Notes: generated by a model from the sequence alone, not told the origin. A DNA stretch of 64,000 bases from Arthrobacter sp. EpRS71 (GCF_001512285.1 NZ_LNUV01000001.1:41915-105914), one strand, 5' to 3'; shown: positions 24,911-37,229, counted from the stretch's first letter. Translations and numbers: made by a program.

Positions 24911-25075
24911 GGATGGTCCTCCGGTTGGGTGCGAGTGTCTGCCTCCAGCAGTGATCAAAATACCACTCCACGGTTTCAAGCTGGTGGAACCGGGATGTGC
25001 CTTGCTTGCGCTTTTTCAGAAGAACCCGCTATGGTGTGAAGCGTGTCACTCATGGTGACGCAACGCTTTTGATCT

Positions 25076-25252
25076 GCGGCGGGAGAGTCCTGCCGGTACA
25101 TCCAGTCAGGCGCCGTAGGAGCAAATCCTCCCCAGGAATCTCTCAGGCCCATGTACCGCCGCGGTTAGGCAACTCTGGAAAGCAGTCCGGGCAACCGGGC
25201 TCACCGACGGTGCAAGCAGGCAACCATTCCTGCGGAATCTCTCAGGTCCAAT
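25076..25252 (+). promoter_or_regulatory. Tandem glycine riboswitch (two aptamers)
   Basis: Two consecutive aptamers lie in the leader of gcvP. Aptamer 1 has GGGAGAGTCC (25081), GCCGTAGGAGCAAATCCTCC (25112) and AATCTCTCAGGC (25137-25148), closed by GCGGCGG (25076-25082) pairing with CCGCCGC (25156-25162). Aptamer 2 has AACTCTGGAAAGC (25171), CACCGACGGTGCAAGC (25202) and AATCTCTCAGG (25236). These are the hallmarks of the cooperative gcvT-type glycine riboswitch, which usually switches on glycine cleavage genes when glycine is abundant. The expression platform is in 25253-25305; a short GGGGAGGAACCCC hairpin there may matter, but the mechanism is not clear. Confidence 0.95.
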
Positions 25253-25305
25253 ACAGAGCGGGGAGGAACCCCACATCATCGTGGCGCTCATTGGGCGCCT
25301 GAATC

Positions 25306-28188
<2,883 letters not shown>

Positions 28189-28199
28189 GGACTCCTGAC

Positions 28200-29336
28200 A
28201 TGTCTGAGAATTACACCGCTCTTTACGAGCAGCACAAAAAGGCCGGCGCCTCCTTTACCGACTTCGGTGGCTGGCAGATGCCCCTGAAGTACTCCTCGGA
28301 GTTGGCTGAGCACCACGCGGTCCGCAAGTCCGCCGGCCTGTTCGACCTCTCCCACATGGGCGAAGTCTGGGTCACCGGCCCCGACGCGGCTGCTTTCCTG
28401 GACTACGCACTGGTGGGCAAACTGTCCGCCATCGCGGTAGGCAAAGCCAAGTACTCGCTGATCTGCAACGCAGACGGCGGCATCATCGATGACCTCATTA
28501 CCTACCGCCGTCACTCTCCCGAAGAAGGCGTGGACAAGTACCTGGTGGTGCCCAACGCGGGGAACGCGAAGGTAGTTGCTGCTGCGCTGAAAGACCGTGC
28601 GGCCGGGTTCGACGTCGTGGTGGAAGACGCCTCCGCCGAGACCTCGCTGATCGCCGTGCAGGGCCCCAACGCCGAGGCGATCCTGCTTGCTCTGGTCCCG
28701 GCAGAGCAGCACGCGCTGGTCACCGAGCTGAAGTACTACGCGGCCGTGGAGGTCTCCATCAACGGGCAGGACCTGTTGCTGGCCCGTACCGGATACACCG
28801 GCGAGGACGGCTTCGAAATCTACCTCCCCAACGTCGATGCTGCTGGCCTTTGGGAAGCCCTGCTCGACGCCGGCGACGGCCACGGTCTCATCCCTGCCGG
28901 ACTCGCTGCCCGCGACTCCCTGCGACTGGAAGCCGGGATGCCCCTCTACGGCAACGAGCTTTCCCGCCACGTCAACGCCTACGCTGCAGGGCTGGGCCCG
29001 GTGGTTTCCCTGGCCAAGGAAAGCGACTTCATCGGCCGCGATGCATTGACAGCCATCAAGGCCGCCGGGGTCGGATCCACTCTCGGCCAGAAGCTCGTAG
29101 GTCTCAAAGGCGCCGGACGCCGCGCCGCCCGCGCCCACTACTCAGTCCTCAAAGACGGCTCCCTGATCGGCGAAGTCACCTCCGGCCAGCCAAGCCCGAC
29201 GCTCGGTTACCCGATCGCCTTGGCGTATGTCGACGTCGAGCAATCCGAACCGGGCACCGTCGTCGAGGTTGACCTTCGCGGCAAGGCCGAGCCGTTCGAA
29301 GTCGTGCAGCTGCCGTTCTACAAGCGCGCCAAGTAG
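28200..29336 (+). CDS. gcvT: Aminomethyltransferase, T protein
   Basis: A 378-residue tetrahydrofolate-dependent aminomethyltransferase. Family features include YEQHKKAGASFTDFGGWQMP at the N-terminus, GLFDLSHMGEV with the catalytic-site Asp region, and ARTGYTGEDGFEIYLP. It releases ammonia and forms 5,10-methylene-tetrahydrofolate from GcvH-bound aminomethyl. It starts 11 bases after gcvP. The 210 bases between gcvT and gcvH contain no recognisable feature and may hold a weaker internal promoter. Confidence 0.95.
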   Translation: MSENYTALYEQHKKAGASFTDFGGWQMPLKYSSELAEHHAVRKSAGLFDLSHMGEVWVTGPDAAAFLDYALVGKLSAIAVGKAKYSLICNADGGIIDDLITYRRHSPEEGVDKYLVVPNAGNAKVVAAALKDRAAGFDVVVEDASAETSLIAVQGPNAEAILLALVPAEQHALVTELKYYAAVEVSINGQDLLLARTGYTGEDGFEIYLPNVDAAGLWEALLDAGDGHGLIPAGLAARDSLRLEAGMPLYGNELSRHVNAYAAGLGPVVSLAKESDFIGRDALTAIKAAGVGSTLGQKLVGLKGAGRRAARAHYSVLKDGSLIGEVTSGQPSPTLGYPIALAYVDVEQSEPGTVVEVDLRGKAEPFEVVQLPFYKRAK

Positions 29337-29546
29337 CCCGGATCTTCGGGACCGCCGACCTCTGCATGCTCGGTCGCATGGGCGCCCGCTGGGCGGACGC
29401 GATGCTCCCTTAGACGCATGCTGCCGGTCGCCGGACCCGAACCGTTGTGGATGGTGGCGCTGTTTGAACCCCTAAGCGCTGGTTGATGGGTCAACCTGCC
29501 GCGGGTGATCTTGAAAGTTTTCAGTTAGTAAGAGAGAAGGAATCTT

Positions 29547-29930
29547 ATGAGCAAGGTAGTTGCTGAATTGAAGTACTCGGCTGAGCACGAGTGGGTTGCC
29601 GCCGATGGGGACGGGCATGTGGGGATCGGGATCTCCGCAGTTGCCGCTGACGCCTTGGGTGACATCGTGTACGTGGACCTCCCCGAGGTTGGTTCCACTG
29701 TGACCGCGGGGGAGACCTGCGGCGAGGTGGAGTCGACGAAGTCCGTGTCCGATCTGTACTCGCCTGTGACGGGGGAGGTGACCGAGATCAACGACGCCGT
29801 CGTCACCGATCCCGCGCTCATCAACAACGACCCCTACGGTGCCGGCTGGCTGTTCAAGGTGGCCGCCACGGAAGAAGGGCCGCTCATGTCGGCCGAAGAA
29901 TACGCTGCAACGAACGGTGGAGAACTGTGA
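29547..29930 (+). CDS. gcvH: Glycine cleavage system H protein
   Basis: A 127-residue lipoyl carrier. The lipoylated lysine is Lys65 in [19 protein letters not shown], the standard H protein motif. It carries the aminomethyl arm between GcvP and GcvT and is reoxidised by the L protein, which is not encoded in this window. AAGGAATC precedes ATG 29547. The stop overlaps glyA by 4 bases (GTGA). Confidence 0.95.
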   Translation: MSKVVAELKYSAEHEWVAADGDGHVGIGISAVAADALGDIVYVDLPEVGSTVTAGETCGEVESTKSVSDLYSPVTGEVTEINDAVVTDPALINNDPYGAGWLFKVAATEEGPLMSAEEYAATNGGEL

Positions 29931-31246
29931 ACCCGGTATCTGTGACTGACTACCAGCAGGTGGTGTCGGCGTCGCTGGATGCCCAGCTGTCCGAGCTGGA
30001 TCCTGAGATTGCTGCGAAGATCGACGACGAACTGGGTCGCCAGCGCGACGGCCTGGAAATGATCGCCTCCGAGAACCACACAGCCGTCGCCGTGATGCAG
30101 GCGCAGGGCTCGGTGCTGACCAACAAATATGCCGAGGGTTACCCGGGCAAGCGCTACTACGGCGGCTGTGAGCACGTAGACGTGATCGAGCAGCTGGCCA
30201 TCGACCGCATCAAGGCACTGTTCGGTGCCGGGTACGCGAACGTTCAGCCGCACTCCGGCGCGCAGGCCAACGCCTCCGTGATGCACGCGCTCATCAAGCC
30301 GGGCGACACCATCATGGGCCTGAACCTCGCCCACGGCGGGCACCTCACCCATGGCATGCGGATCAACTTCTCCGGCAAGCTCTACAACGTGGTCCCCTAC
30401 GGCGTCCGCGAGGACACCCACACCGTAGACATGGCCGAGGTTGAGCGCCTGGCGCAGGAACACAAACCGGCACTGATCGTTGCCGGCTGGTCCGCATACG
30501 CGCGGCAGCTGGACTTCGCTGAGTTCCGCCGGATCGCCGATTCCGTGGGCGCGTACCTGATGGTGGATATGGCCCACTTCGCCGGTCTGGTGGCCGCCGG
30601 GCTGCACCCGTCCCCGGTCCCGCACGCTCACGTCACCACGTCCACCACGCACAAGACCCTCGCCGGTCCGCGCGGCGGCATCATCCTCTCCAACGACGCC
30701 GACATCGCCAAGAAGATCAACTCGGCAGTCTTCCCGGGCCAGCAGGGTGGTCCGCTCGAGCACGTCATCGCCGGCAAGGCTGTCGCGTTTAAGATCGCCG
30801 CCTCGGAGGAATTCCGTGAGCGACAGGAACGCGTCCTTGCTGGGGCCCGGATCCTCGCCGAGCGACTGGTTCAGCCCGACGTCGCAGGGAAGGGCATCTC
30901 GGTGGTTTCCGGGGGAACCGACGTTCACCTGGTGCTCGTGGACCTGCGCAACTGCGAACTCGACGGCCAGCAAGCCGAAGACCGACTCGCCGCGATCGAC
31001 ATCACCGTCAACCGCAACGCCGTCCCGTTCGATCCGCGCCCGCCGATGGTCACCTCGGGCCTCCGGATCGGCACCCCGGCGCTTGCCACACGCGGCTTCG
31101 GAGAGGCAGCCTTCCGTGAGGTTGCTGACATCATCGCCGAGGTACTGATCGCCGACGCCGACGCGGACCTTTCCGGGCTGCGTCACCGCGTCGAGGTTCT
31201 AGCTGCGGCCCACCCGCTCTACCCGGGGACAGCGAACCTGGGCTGA
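29927..31246 (+). CDS. glyA: Serine hydroxymethyltransferase
   Basis: A 439-residue PLP enzyme that converts glycine plus 5,10-methylene-THF to serine and THF. The Schiff-base lysine is Lys243 in [41 protein letters not shown] is also clearly the family N-terminal region (shown here as landmarks [11 protein letters not shown]). GTG 29927 is coupled to the gcvH stop and preceded by GGAG. Running with gcvPTH it uses the methylene-THF released from one glycine to turn another into serine. Confidence 0.95.
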   Translation: MNPVSVTDYQQVVSASLDAQLSELDPEIAAKIDDELGRQRDGLEMIASENHTAVAVMQAQGSVLTNKYAEGYPGKRYYGGCEHVDVIEQLAIDRIKALFGAGYANVQPHSGAQANASVMHALIKPGDTIMGLNLAHGGHLTHGMRINFSGKLYNVVPYGVREDTHTVDMAEVERLAQEHKPALIVAGWSAYARQLDFAEFRRIADSVGAYLMVDMAHFAGLVAAGLHPSPVPHAHVTTSTTHKTLAGPRGGIILSNDADIAKKINSAVFPGQQGGPLEHVIAGKAVAFKIAASEEFRERQERVLAGARILAERLVQPDVAGKGISVVSGGTDVHLVLVDLRNCELDGQQAEDRLAAIDITVNRNAVPFDPRPPMVTSGLRIGTPALATRGFGEAAFREVADIIAEVLIADADADLSGLRHRVEVLAAAHPLYPGTANLG

Positions 31247-31292
31247 GCCTCGTGGGTTGGCCCTCCGTTCTCGGCGGGCCGACATCCTCCAC

Positions 31293-31389
31293 CGGCCCCG
31301 GTCTCGCCGTTTCGGGGGTTCCCTGCGGGATGTGCCGTGCGCACGGCATGTTGAGCAGCGAACCCCCGGAATGGCGAGGGTCGGGGCCG
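31293..31389. repeat. Large compound palindrome between glyA and sdaA
   Basis: Outer arms 31293-31321 (CGGCCCCGGTCTCGCC then CGGGGGTTC) and 31360-31389 (GAACCCCCGG then GGCGAG and CGGGGCCG) pair over about 29 bases with a few mismatches. Inside the loop the 16-base sequence TGCCGTGCGCACGGCA (31333-31348) is a perfect palindrome. Together they could form a branched RNA structure or a cruciform. There is no T-run, so it is not a plain terminator; it may regulate read-through from glyA to sdaA or be a mobile palindromic element. Confidence 0.75.
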
Positions 31390-31476
31390 AGGGCTTGTTG
31401 GGCCGGGTTTGAGGGTCCGCTCCGTTTGTTGGGGGCGGGGCGGGTTCTATTCGTTGTACGTCGTTAGGAAATCACC

Positions 31477-32877
31477 ATGGCCGTTGGGGTCTTTGATCTG
31501 TTTTCTGTGGGTATTGGCCCGTCGAGTTCTCATACTGTGGGGCCGATGCGTGCTGGGGCGGTGTTTGCTGCTGAGCTGCGTGAGTCCGGCGTGCTCGATT
31601 CCGTCGCGGCCTTAAGGGTTGATCTTTATGGCTCCTTGGCTGCGACGGGCAAGGGGCATGGGACCTTCACGGCTGTGCTGCTGGGGCTCGAAGGGTTTGA
31701 ACCCGAGAAGATCCTGCCCGATGAGGTGGAGGAGCGCCTGGCTTCCATCGCTGACACGGGGAAGCTCAACCTGGCTGGCGGCGTGCTCCTCGACTACGCC
31801 CTGGAAGACATGATTCTGCGTCCGTTGACGGTGTTGCCGCGGCATACGAATGGGATGAAGTTTGCTGTGTCCGATGCGGAGGGGAAGGTGCTGCGGGAGG
31901 CGACGTTCTTTTCGGTGGGTGGTGGGTTCATTGTCCGGGAGGGTGAGGAGGACGCGGCCCTGGAGGATCTTGAGGAGTCGAAGAAGGAGTTGCCGTTGCC
32001 GTTTAGGACGGCGGCGGAGTTGTTGGGTCGGTGCGCGTCCAAGGGTTTGGGGATCAGCGACATCATGTTCATCAACGAGCGGGCGTCCCGGTCTGAGGAG
32101 GAGATCCGTGCGGGTCTGTTGCATATCTGGGCTGTGATGGAGGCCTGTGTTGAGACCTCGTTGAAGCGTGAAGGTGTGTTGCCGGGTGGTTTGAAGGTTC
32201 GTCGTCGTGCACCGGATTGGTTGGAGCGGCTGCTGAAGGAGGACAAGGACCGGAACGATCCGAAGTATTGGCAGGAGTGGGTGAACCTGATCGCGTTGGC
32301 GGTCAATGAGGAGAACGCCACTGGTGGTCGGGTGGTGACGGCGCCGACGAATGGTGCTGCGGGCATTATTCCGGCGGTGCTGTATTACGCGTTGAACTAC
32401 GCCCCGGGGATGGATCAGGCCACCCAGCAGGATCGGGATGATGTGGTGGTGAAGTTCTTGCTCGCTGCTGGTGCGGTGGGTGTGTTGTATAAGGAGCAGG
32501 CGTCCATTTCGGGTGCTGAGGTGGGGTGTCAGGGTGAGGTGGGTTCGGCGTCGTCGATGGCTGCTGCTGGGTTGGCTGAGGTGATGGGTGGTACGCCGGG
32601 TCAGGTGGAGAATGCTGCGGAGATCGCGATGGAGCATAATCTGGGGTTGACGTGTGATCCGATCGGGGGGTTGGTGCAGATTCCGTGTATTGAGCGGAAT
32701 GCGATCGCGGCGGCGAAGGCCATTAACGCGGCGAAGATGGCGTTGTGGGGTGATGGGACGCATCGGGTCTCCCTGGATGAGGTGATCGTGACGATGCGTG
32801 AGACGGGCAAGGACATGTCCACTAAGTACAAGGAAACCGCGATGGGCGGCCTCGCCGTCAACGTCGTCGAATGCTGA
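31477..32877 (+). CDS. sdaA: L-serine ammonia-lyase (single-chain, iron-sulfur)
   Basis: A 466-residue one-piece L-serine dehydratase with beta domain first ([20 protein letters not shown]) and alpha domain second ([20 protein letters not shown]). Cysteines for the [4Fe-4S] cluster are seen in [20 protein letters not shown] and QIPCIERNA. It deaminates serine to pyruvate, so it finishes glycine catabolism started by gcvPTH and glyA. Codon choice (TTG, GGT, GTG) is visibly different from the neighbours, which favour CTG and GGC. AGGAAATCACC precedes ATG 31477. Confidence 0.95.
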   Translation: MAVGVFDLFSVGIGPSSSHTVGPMRAGAVFAAELRESGVLDSVAALRVDLYGSLAATGKGHGTFTAVLLGLEGFEPEKILPDEVEERLASIADTGKLNLAGGVLLDYALEDMILRPLTVLPRHTNGMKFAVSDAEGKVLREATFFSVGGGFIVREGEEDAALEDLEESKKELPLPFRTAAELLGRCASKGLGISDIMFINERASRSEEEIRAGLLHIWAVMEACVETSLKREGVLPGGLKVRRRAPDWLERLLKEDKDRNDPKYWQEWVNLIALAVNEENATGGRVVTAPTNGAAGIIPAVLYYALNYAPGMDQATQQDRDDVVVKFLLAAGAVGVLYKEQASISGAEVGCQGEVGSASSMAAAGLAEVMGGTPGQVENAAEIAMEHNLGLTCDPIGGLVQIPCIERNAIAAAKAINAAKMALWGDGTHRVSLDEVIVTMRETGKDMSTKYKETAMGGLAVNVVEC

Positions 32878-32895
32878 GTGCCCAAGAAACGAATC

Positions 32896-32955
32896 GTTGT
32901 GGGGCCCGCTCTGCGCGATTGGACGCTCTTGAAGGGCGCATAGCGGGCCTCACAA
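32896..32955. repeat. REP-like intergenic palindrome, copy B
   Basis: GTTGTGGGGCCCGCTCTGC (from 32896) is nearly identical to arm 1 of copy A at 4610, and arm 2 (32936-32955) reads GCGCATAGCGGGCCTCACAA. Both copies share an AGGGCGCA junction just before arm 2 and the same overall length of about 60 bases. It lies in the 121-base gap between sdaA and lipA. Confidence 0.75.
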
Positions 32956-32998
32956 GGGACCGCACACAGACTGCTGATAACAAACCAGAAGGAACGTC

Positions 32999-34018
32999 AT
33001 GACACTCGCCCCTGAAGGCCGTAAGTTGCTGCGCGTTGAGCAGCGTAACTCGGCGGTCCCGGTTGAACGTAAGCCTGAGTGGATCAAGGCCAAGGTCCAG
33101 ATGGGTCCTGAGTTTGTTCAGCTCAAGAACCTGGTGAAGAAGGAAGGCCTGCACACGGTGTGTGAGGAGGCCGGCTGCCCGAACATTTTTGAGTGCTGGG
33201 AAGACAAGGAAGCGACGTTCCTGATCGGCGGGTCCGAGTGCACCCGGCGCTGTGATTTCTGCCAGATCGATACCGGCAAACCGTCCCCGGTGGACATGTT
33301 CGAACCCACCAAGGTGGCCCGCAGTGTCCAGGCGATGCAGTTGCGCTACGCCACGGTGACCGGGGTGGCCCGGGATGACCTGGCCGATGAGGGCGTGTGG
33401 TTGTACGCCGAAACGGTCCGGAAGATCCACGAACTGAACCCCGGTACCGGGGTGGAGTTGCTGATCCCTGATTTCTCCGGCAAGCCCGAGCACATCGCGG
33501 CGATCTGCGATTCCAAGCCCGAGGTGTTCGCGCACAACGTGGAGACCGTGCCGAGGATTTTCAAGCGGATCCGTCCGGCGTTCCGCTACGAGCGCTCCCT
33601 CGATGTGATTACCCAGGGCCGGGATTTGGGCATGGTGACCAAGTCCAACCTGATCCTGGGCATGGGCGAGACCCGCGAGGAAATCTCCGAAGCCCTCCGT
33701 GACCTGCACGAGGCCGGGTGCGATCTGATCACCATCACCCAGTACCTGCGCCCGTCCGAACGGCACCTGCCGGTGGACCGCTGGGTCAAACCCCAGGAAT
33801 TCGTGGACCTCCAGGAAGAAGCCCAGGAGATCGGGTTCCTCGGCGTCATGTCCGGCCCCTTGGTGCGGTCCTCGTACCGTGCCGGGCGGTTGTGGGCCAC
33901 CGCGATGCGCAAGAAAGGCCGCGACATCCCCGCCGAACTCGCCCACATCGCCGACGGCATCCAAGACTCCGGCACCACCCGCCAGGAAGCCTCCACCATC
34001 CTCGCCGCCCACACCTAA
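32999..34018 (+). CDS. lipA: Lipoyl synthase
   Basis: A 339-residue radical SAM enzyme that inserts two sulfurs into octanoyl groups on carrier proteins. Auxiliary cluster cysteines are in [12 protein letters not shown] (C-x4-C-x5-C) and the radical SAM cluster is CTRRCDFC (CxxxCxxC). Downstream motifs include [14 protein letters not shown] and [20 protein letters not shown]. Placing it after gcvH fits because GcvH needs lipoylation; no lipB is present in the window. It is followed by a 170-base gap with no gene recognised. Confidence 0.96.
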   Translation: MTLAPEGRKLLRVEQRNSAVPVERKPEWIKAKVQMGPEFVQLKNLVKKEGLHTVCEEAGCPNIFECWEDKEATFLIGGSECTRRCDFCQIDTGKPSPVDMFEPTKVARSVQAMQLRYATVTGVARDDLADEGVWLYAETVRKIHELNPGTGVELLIPDFSGKPEHIAAICDSKPEVFAHNVETVPRIFKRIRPAFRYERSLDVITQGRDLGMVTKSNLILGMGETREEISEALRDLHEAGCDLITITQYLRPSERHLPVDRWVKPQEFVDLQEEAQEIGFLGVMSGPLVRSSYRAGRLWATAMRKKGRDIPAELAHIADGIQDSGTTRQEASTILAAHT

Positions 34019-34151
34019 ACACCCAAGAATCTCATATTGTCCCCGGAGGTGTTGAAAACGTCCCTAACGACGGCATTGTTGACGGGAGTGGCAAGGCGGC
34101 CCCAGCCGACACCGTCATCAGTGGTGGCATACCTGCATAATCTGAGAAATA

Positions 34152-34175
34152 GTTCTGGATACTAAAATACAGAAC
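34152..34175. promoter_or_regulatory. Candidate TetR autoregulatory operator
   Basis: GTTCTG (34152-34157) and CAGAAC (34170-34175) are perfect inverted arms around GATACTAAAATA. The site ends 16 bases before the TetR start. A palindrome-like TGTACTTTCAAATACA (34854-34869) occurs 63 bases before the MFS gene; both share TACT..AAATACA, consistent with one repressor acting at both promoters. Confidence 0.5.
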
Positions 34176-34191
34176 ATGGTAGCGTGGCCTT

Positions 34192-34797
34192 ATGGTGAGA
34201 CCACGATCGTTTGATGAGGCGGCAGTGCTTGATGCAGCAGCGGCCGAGTTTCGAGTGCATGGCTATGCGGATACCTCGACTGAGCAGCTGTGTGAGGCGG
34301 CGGGCCTGAGGCGCAGTAGCCTCTACAATGCCTTCACCTCCAAGGATGAGTTGTTCGTTCAGGCCCTCCGGCGCTATATCTCCACCGCTGGCGGATACCA
34401 GGAGGCCGTGCTGACCGACGGGCTCCTGAGCGGCGCGGCCCGTGTGCGCGGACTGCTTGACCTCGTTATTGGCGAGGAGCAGGAGGCTTCGCGCGACGGG
34501 CACGCCGCCGGGTGCATGATCGTGGCTACCCGTATGAGCCCGGACCTCGGAAAGCGGGATGTGCGGATCAATAATCTTCTTGACCAGGCACTGAGGCAGC
34601 AGATGAGCATCGTTGGACAGGCCGTTCGGGTTGGGCAGGCTGACGGGAGCCTCAAGCCCGACCTGCCCGTCGAAGATGCTGTGCGAGCGATCGTTGCCCT
34701 CATTTCGGGGTTGCGGGTGCTCGCGCAGGCCGGTGCATCGCCCGATGAACTGCGACGAACAGCAGAGGTGACGCTCCGTGCACTAACCGCGGATTGA
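34192..34797 (+). CDS. TetR-family transcriptional regulator
   Basis: A 201-residue TetR regulator. The N-terminal DNA-binding domain covers residues 1-50 (AAAEFRVHGYADTSTEQLCE, then GLRRSSLYNAFTSKDELF). The C-terminal helical ligand domain resembles TetR_C_16-type regulators of efflux pumps (GCMIVATRMSPDLG). It is followed by an intrinsic terminator and then by an MFS drug exporter in the same direction, which it probably represses. No strong ribosome-binding site precedes ATG 34192. Confidence 0.87.
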   Translation: MVRPRSFDEAAVLDAAAAEFRVHGYADTSTEQLCEAAGLRRSSLYNAFTSKDELFVQALRRYISTAGGYQEAVLTDGLLSGAARVRGLLDLVIGEEQEASRDGHAAGCMIVATRMSPDLGKRDVRINNLLDQALRQQMSIVGQAVRVGQADGSLKPDLPVEDAVRAIVALISGLRVLAQAGASPDELRRTAEVTLRALTAD

Positions 34798-34807
34798 CCC
34801 CCTACCC

Positions 34808-34841
34808 TGCCCGCCGCAGCACTGCCGCGGCGGGCATTTCT
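34808..34841 (+). terminator. Intrinsic terminator after the TetR gene
   Basis: TGCCCGCCGC (34808-34817) and GCGGCGGGCA (34827-34836) form a perfect 10-bp stem with a 9-base loop, followed by TTTCT. It lies 11 bases after the TetR stop and separates it from the MFS gene. Confidence 0.75.
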
Positions 34842-34853
34842 ATGCGTTAGTTA

Positions 34854-34869
34854 TGTACTTTCAAATACA
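34854..34869. promoter_or_regulatory. Candidate second TetR site upstream of the MFS gene
   Basis: TGTACTTTCAAATACA is symmetric at the outer four bases and at TT/AA inside. It shares TACT..AAATACA with the element just before the TetR gene. It is AT-rich compared with the surroundings and lies where the MFS promoter should be. Confidence 0.35.
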
Positions 34870-34932
34870 AAAAGCCTGCAGCTGCCCATGGCTACGCACT
34901 GATCCCAACACTCGACAACGAAAGGCTCCTTT

Positions 34933-36126
34933 GTGAAGAAGCATCTCTATCTCCTCATGGTCACGATCATGGTGACGGTCATGAGCGAACTTCAGGTCGC
35001 GGGCATGATGCCCGCAATGGCTGCCGACCTCGGCGTCTCGACCGGGCAGATCGGCCTGCTGGTCTCGGTTTACGCCGCCGGCATGGCCGTCGGTGGGCCG
35101 CTCTTCGCCTACTTCCTCCGCCATGCCCCGGTCAAGGGCGCACTGCTGGCCATCGTCGCCCTCTACGCCGTTGCACAGGTGCTCGTGCCGCTGGTCGACG
35201 CGTTCTGGTGGGTTGCGCTCATCCGCGTCATTACGGGCGCACTCGCGGGTGCGTCGTTCGGTCTCTCGGTGACCTACGCTGCACAACTAGCATCAAGCCC
35301 GCAGAAGATCGGTGAGGCCGTCTCGATCGTTCTCGGCGGCATCATGGTCGGCACGGTGCTTGGTCTGCCCCTGTCACACTTCATCTCCGACCGCTGGGGC
35401 TGGCAGTCCAGCTTCTACGTCCTTGGCGTCATCACCTTCGCTCTGTTCCTGGCGAGCCTTGCGCTCCTGCCCCGTGCAGAGGCCGCGACTCAGGATGCAG
35501 CAGCGCAGGATGTGCGAAACCTGCGGAAGCCGAGCCTCTGGGCGCGCTACCTCGTGAGCCTGCTGACCATTGGCGCGGCCTACGCATCGTTCTCCTTCTT
35601 CACCCCACTGTTGGAGAGCAATGCCGGGTTCTCCACGAATGCGACGACGATCATTCTGTTCGTCTACGGGATCTGCGCGTACATCGGCAACATGATCGTC
35701 GGGAAGTTCGCTGACCAGCACGCCGTCGGCGTGCTGAGTCTCGGACACGGGCTCCTCTTCGTCGCGCTCGTGCTCCTCGCCGTGTTCAGCGACCTCCAAC
35801 CACTCTCGCTCGCTATGGTCATCGTCGTCGGCTTCGTTGGCGTGACCATGAACCCCGCACTCGTTACCCGCGTTGCCGAGGTCGGCGGCGCGGGAACGAT
35901 GGCAAGCACAATTCACACCGCCGTGATATCTGCGGGTGTCACTCTCGGTTCAGCCGTGAGCAGCACCGCGATGAGCAGCACTAGTAACGATGACCCCAGC
36001 ATCGCCATGTGGACAGGTGCGGTCCTCGCCATCCTCGCCGCACTCGCTCTGGCTGCCCAGACCAGAAGCCGCCGGGTGGAGACTGCTTCATCGCAGCAGG
36101 AGGCCGGCAACATCTCTCGTAGTTGA
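34933..36126 (+). CDS. MFS transporter, drug efflux (DHA1) type
   Basis: A 397-residue 12-helix MFS protein. The first helix LYLLMVTIMVTVMSELQVAGMMPAMAADLGVS and later GPLFAYFLRH and RVITGALAGASFG resemble arabinose-efflux/CmlR-type DHA1 exporters (only short landmarks are quoted: SELQVAGMMPAMAADLG). It most likely exports a toxic compound out of the cell. GTG 34933 is used, with AAAGG upstream. Codon use leans on CTC and GTC as in Microbacteriaceae, so acquisition together with the TetR gene is possible. Confidence 0.85.
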   Translation: MKKHLYLLMVTIMVTVMSELQVAGMMPAMAADLGVSTGQIGLLVSVYAAGMAVGGPLFAYFLRHAPVKGALLAIVALYAVAQVLVPLVDAFWWVALIRVITGALAGASFGLSVTYAAQLASSPQKIGEAVSIVLGGIMVGTVLGLPLSHFISDRWGWQSSFYVLGVITFALFLASLALLPRAEAATQDAAAQDVRNLRKPSLWARYLVSLLTIGAAYASFSFFTPLLESNAGFSTNATTIILFVYGICAYIGNMIVGKFADQHAVGVLSLGHGLLFVALVLLAVFSDLQPLSLAMVIVVGFVGVTMNPALVTRVAEVGGAGTMASTIHTAVISAGVTLGSAVSSTAMSSTSNDDPSIAMWTGAVLAILAALALAAQTRSRRVETASSQQEAGNISRS

Positions 36127-36148
36127 CGTGGTCACGACACGGACGGTT

Positions 36149-36175
36149 CCTTGCCGGATGGCGGGACCGGCAAGG
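36149..36175 (+). terminator. Hairpin after the MFS gene
   Basis: CCTTGCCGG (36149-36157) and CCGGCAAGG (36167-36175) are perfect 9-base arms with a 9-base loop; GGAC/GTCC can extend the stem. It lies 22 bases beyond the stop. No T-run follows, so it may be a rho-assisted or weak terminator. Confidence 0.5.
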
Positions 36176-36776
36176 TCCGTCACACTATTGGCGAACTAAC
36201 GGGCCGCGCCGAATCCACGCAACGTCCGGGTGTGGACGGCATCCATCTCTACAGCTTCAATTCCTGGGGTGGGCCCCAAAAGCTTGTATGAAGCGGTCCA
36301 ACACCAACAGCAGTAGTACGACGGCGGTTGGTTGCCTCTCGGGGGCGACCACCGCCGTCGGGCGTTAACACCGGCGCGTACGTCATCAAGCCGAAGCATT
36401 CGAACGCCAGCGCAGTTTTTGCTCAAGACGGGCACAATGTTGACGCATCGTGGTCCGTGGCCACGCCTGCGCGGCGGCTGCGGGCCTGTCCATTCCTTGG
36501 ACAGCGAGGGCTGAAACGAGTACCTCCCGCCCCGCCGCAGCGGCGATGGCACGTAAGCCACTAAGTGGTTCGGGAGATCAAACTGAGTACTCGCATCACG
36601 TGTACGGGTATTTCCCAGCCCATGTTCGAACGAAAAATTGAGGTAATCCGAACCGTAGCCACAGGACTGGCGCGGCCTGAAGCATAGGTGGCATCGCTTC
36701 ATCCGGCCACCATGGATCGGATGCTGGGGGTTGCGAGGCGGCTCCCCGGGACGTAGATCAACCAAGGAGTCTTACC
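36176..36776. other. 600-base gap without a convincing gene
   Basis: No frame here has a ribosome-binding site and coding-like composition together. Around 36226-36289 the plus strand reads GVDGIHLYSFNSWGG before a stop, which recalls the C-terminal GIHxYTFN segment of methylenetetrahydrofolate reductases and may be a decayed gene end. A frame on the minus strand (36196-36765) is Arg/Pro/Ser-rich and looks non-coding. The last 60 bases probably hold the promoter of the secreted-protein gene at 36777. Confidence 0.4.
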
Positions 36777-37229
36777 ATGCGCAAACTTTCCAAGAAGAGC
36801 CGGGTTACCGCTGCAGTCGCAGGCGTCGCGTTGGTGGCGGTGGGCGGCGGAGCTGCTTACGCCTACTGGACCACCATAGGTTCGGGCAGTGGCGAGGCAA
36901 CCAACTCTTCCGGCGGCGGCACGGTTGCGCTGCACGCCAACTTTGCGGGCGGCCTCGCACCGGGCAACCAGGTGGATGTGACTTACACGGCCGATAACTC
37001 CACCACTTCCAGCACCGTGGTGGGTGACCTGACCGCCAGTGTCACCACCAATGTGGCTGGCTGCTTGCCCGCGTGGTTTGAGGTCACAGCCGTCACGTCA
37101 AACACCCGCGTGGCCGCTAACTCCACGGCCACCACCGTGGGTTCCGGCGTCCTGAAATTCAATGATGAAGCCGTCAACCAAGATGCATGCAAGGGCGCAG
37201 TGGTCACGGTCACCGTCGGCAGCATCTAA
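36777..37229 (+). CDS. Secreted protein with SipW-type signal peptide
   Basis: A 150-residue protein. The signal reads RKLSKKSRVTAAVAGVALVA then GGGAAYAYWT, where AYAYWT matches the SipW-dependent signal/camelysin-like consensus. The mature part is Thr/Ser/Val-rich and beta-like, with two cysteines (GCLPAW and DACKGA) that could form a disulfide. CAAGGAGTC precedes ATG 36777. It is the first of four consecutive genes for exported proteins. A SipW signal peptidase is encoded 22 kb downstream. The exact function is not known; a surface or fibre component is likely. Confidence 0.75.
   Translation: MRKLSKKSRVTAAVAGVALVAVGGGAAYAYWTTIGSGSGEATNSSGGGTVALHANFAGGLAPGNQVDVTYTADNSTTSSTVVGDLTASVTTNVAGCLPAWFEVTAVTSNTRVAANSTATTVGSGVLKFNDEAVNQDACKGAVVTVTVGSI

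Noticed and set aside
31612..32763. A 383-codon open frame on the minus strand inside sdaA
   Set aside because: It is rich in Arg, His and Pro, has no ribosome-binding site and lies fully opposite a clear sdaA. It results from the codon choice of sdaA.
36196..36765. A 189-codon minus-strand frame in the gap before the secreted-protein cluster
   Set aside because: Arg/Pro/Cys-rich, no family, no ribosome-binding site; kept only as a non-coding gap.
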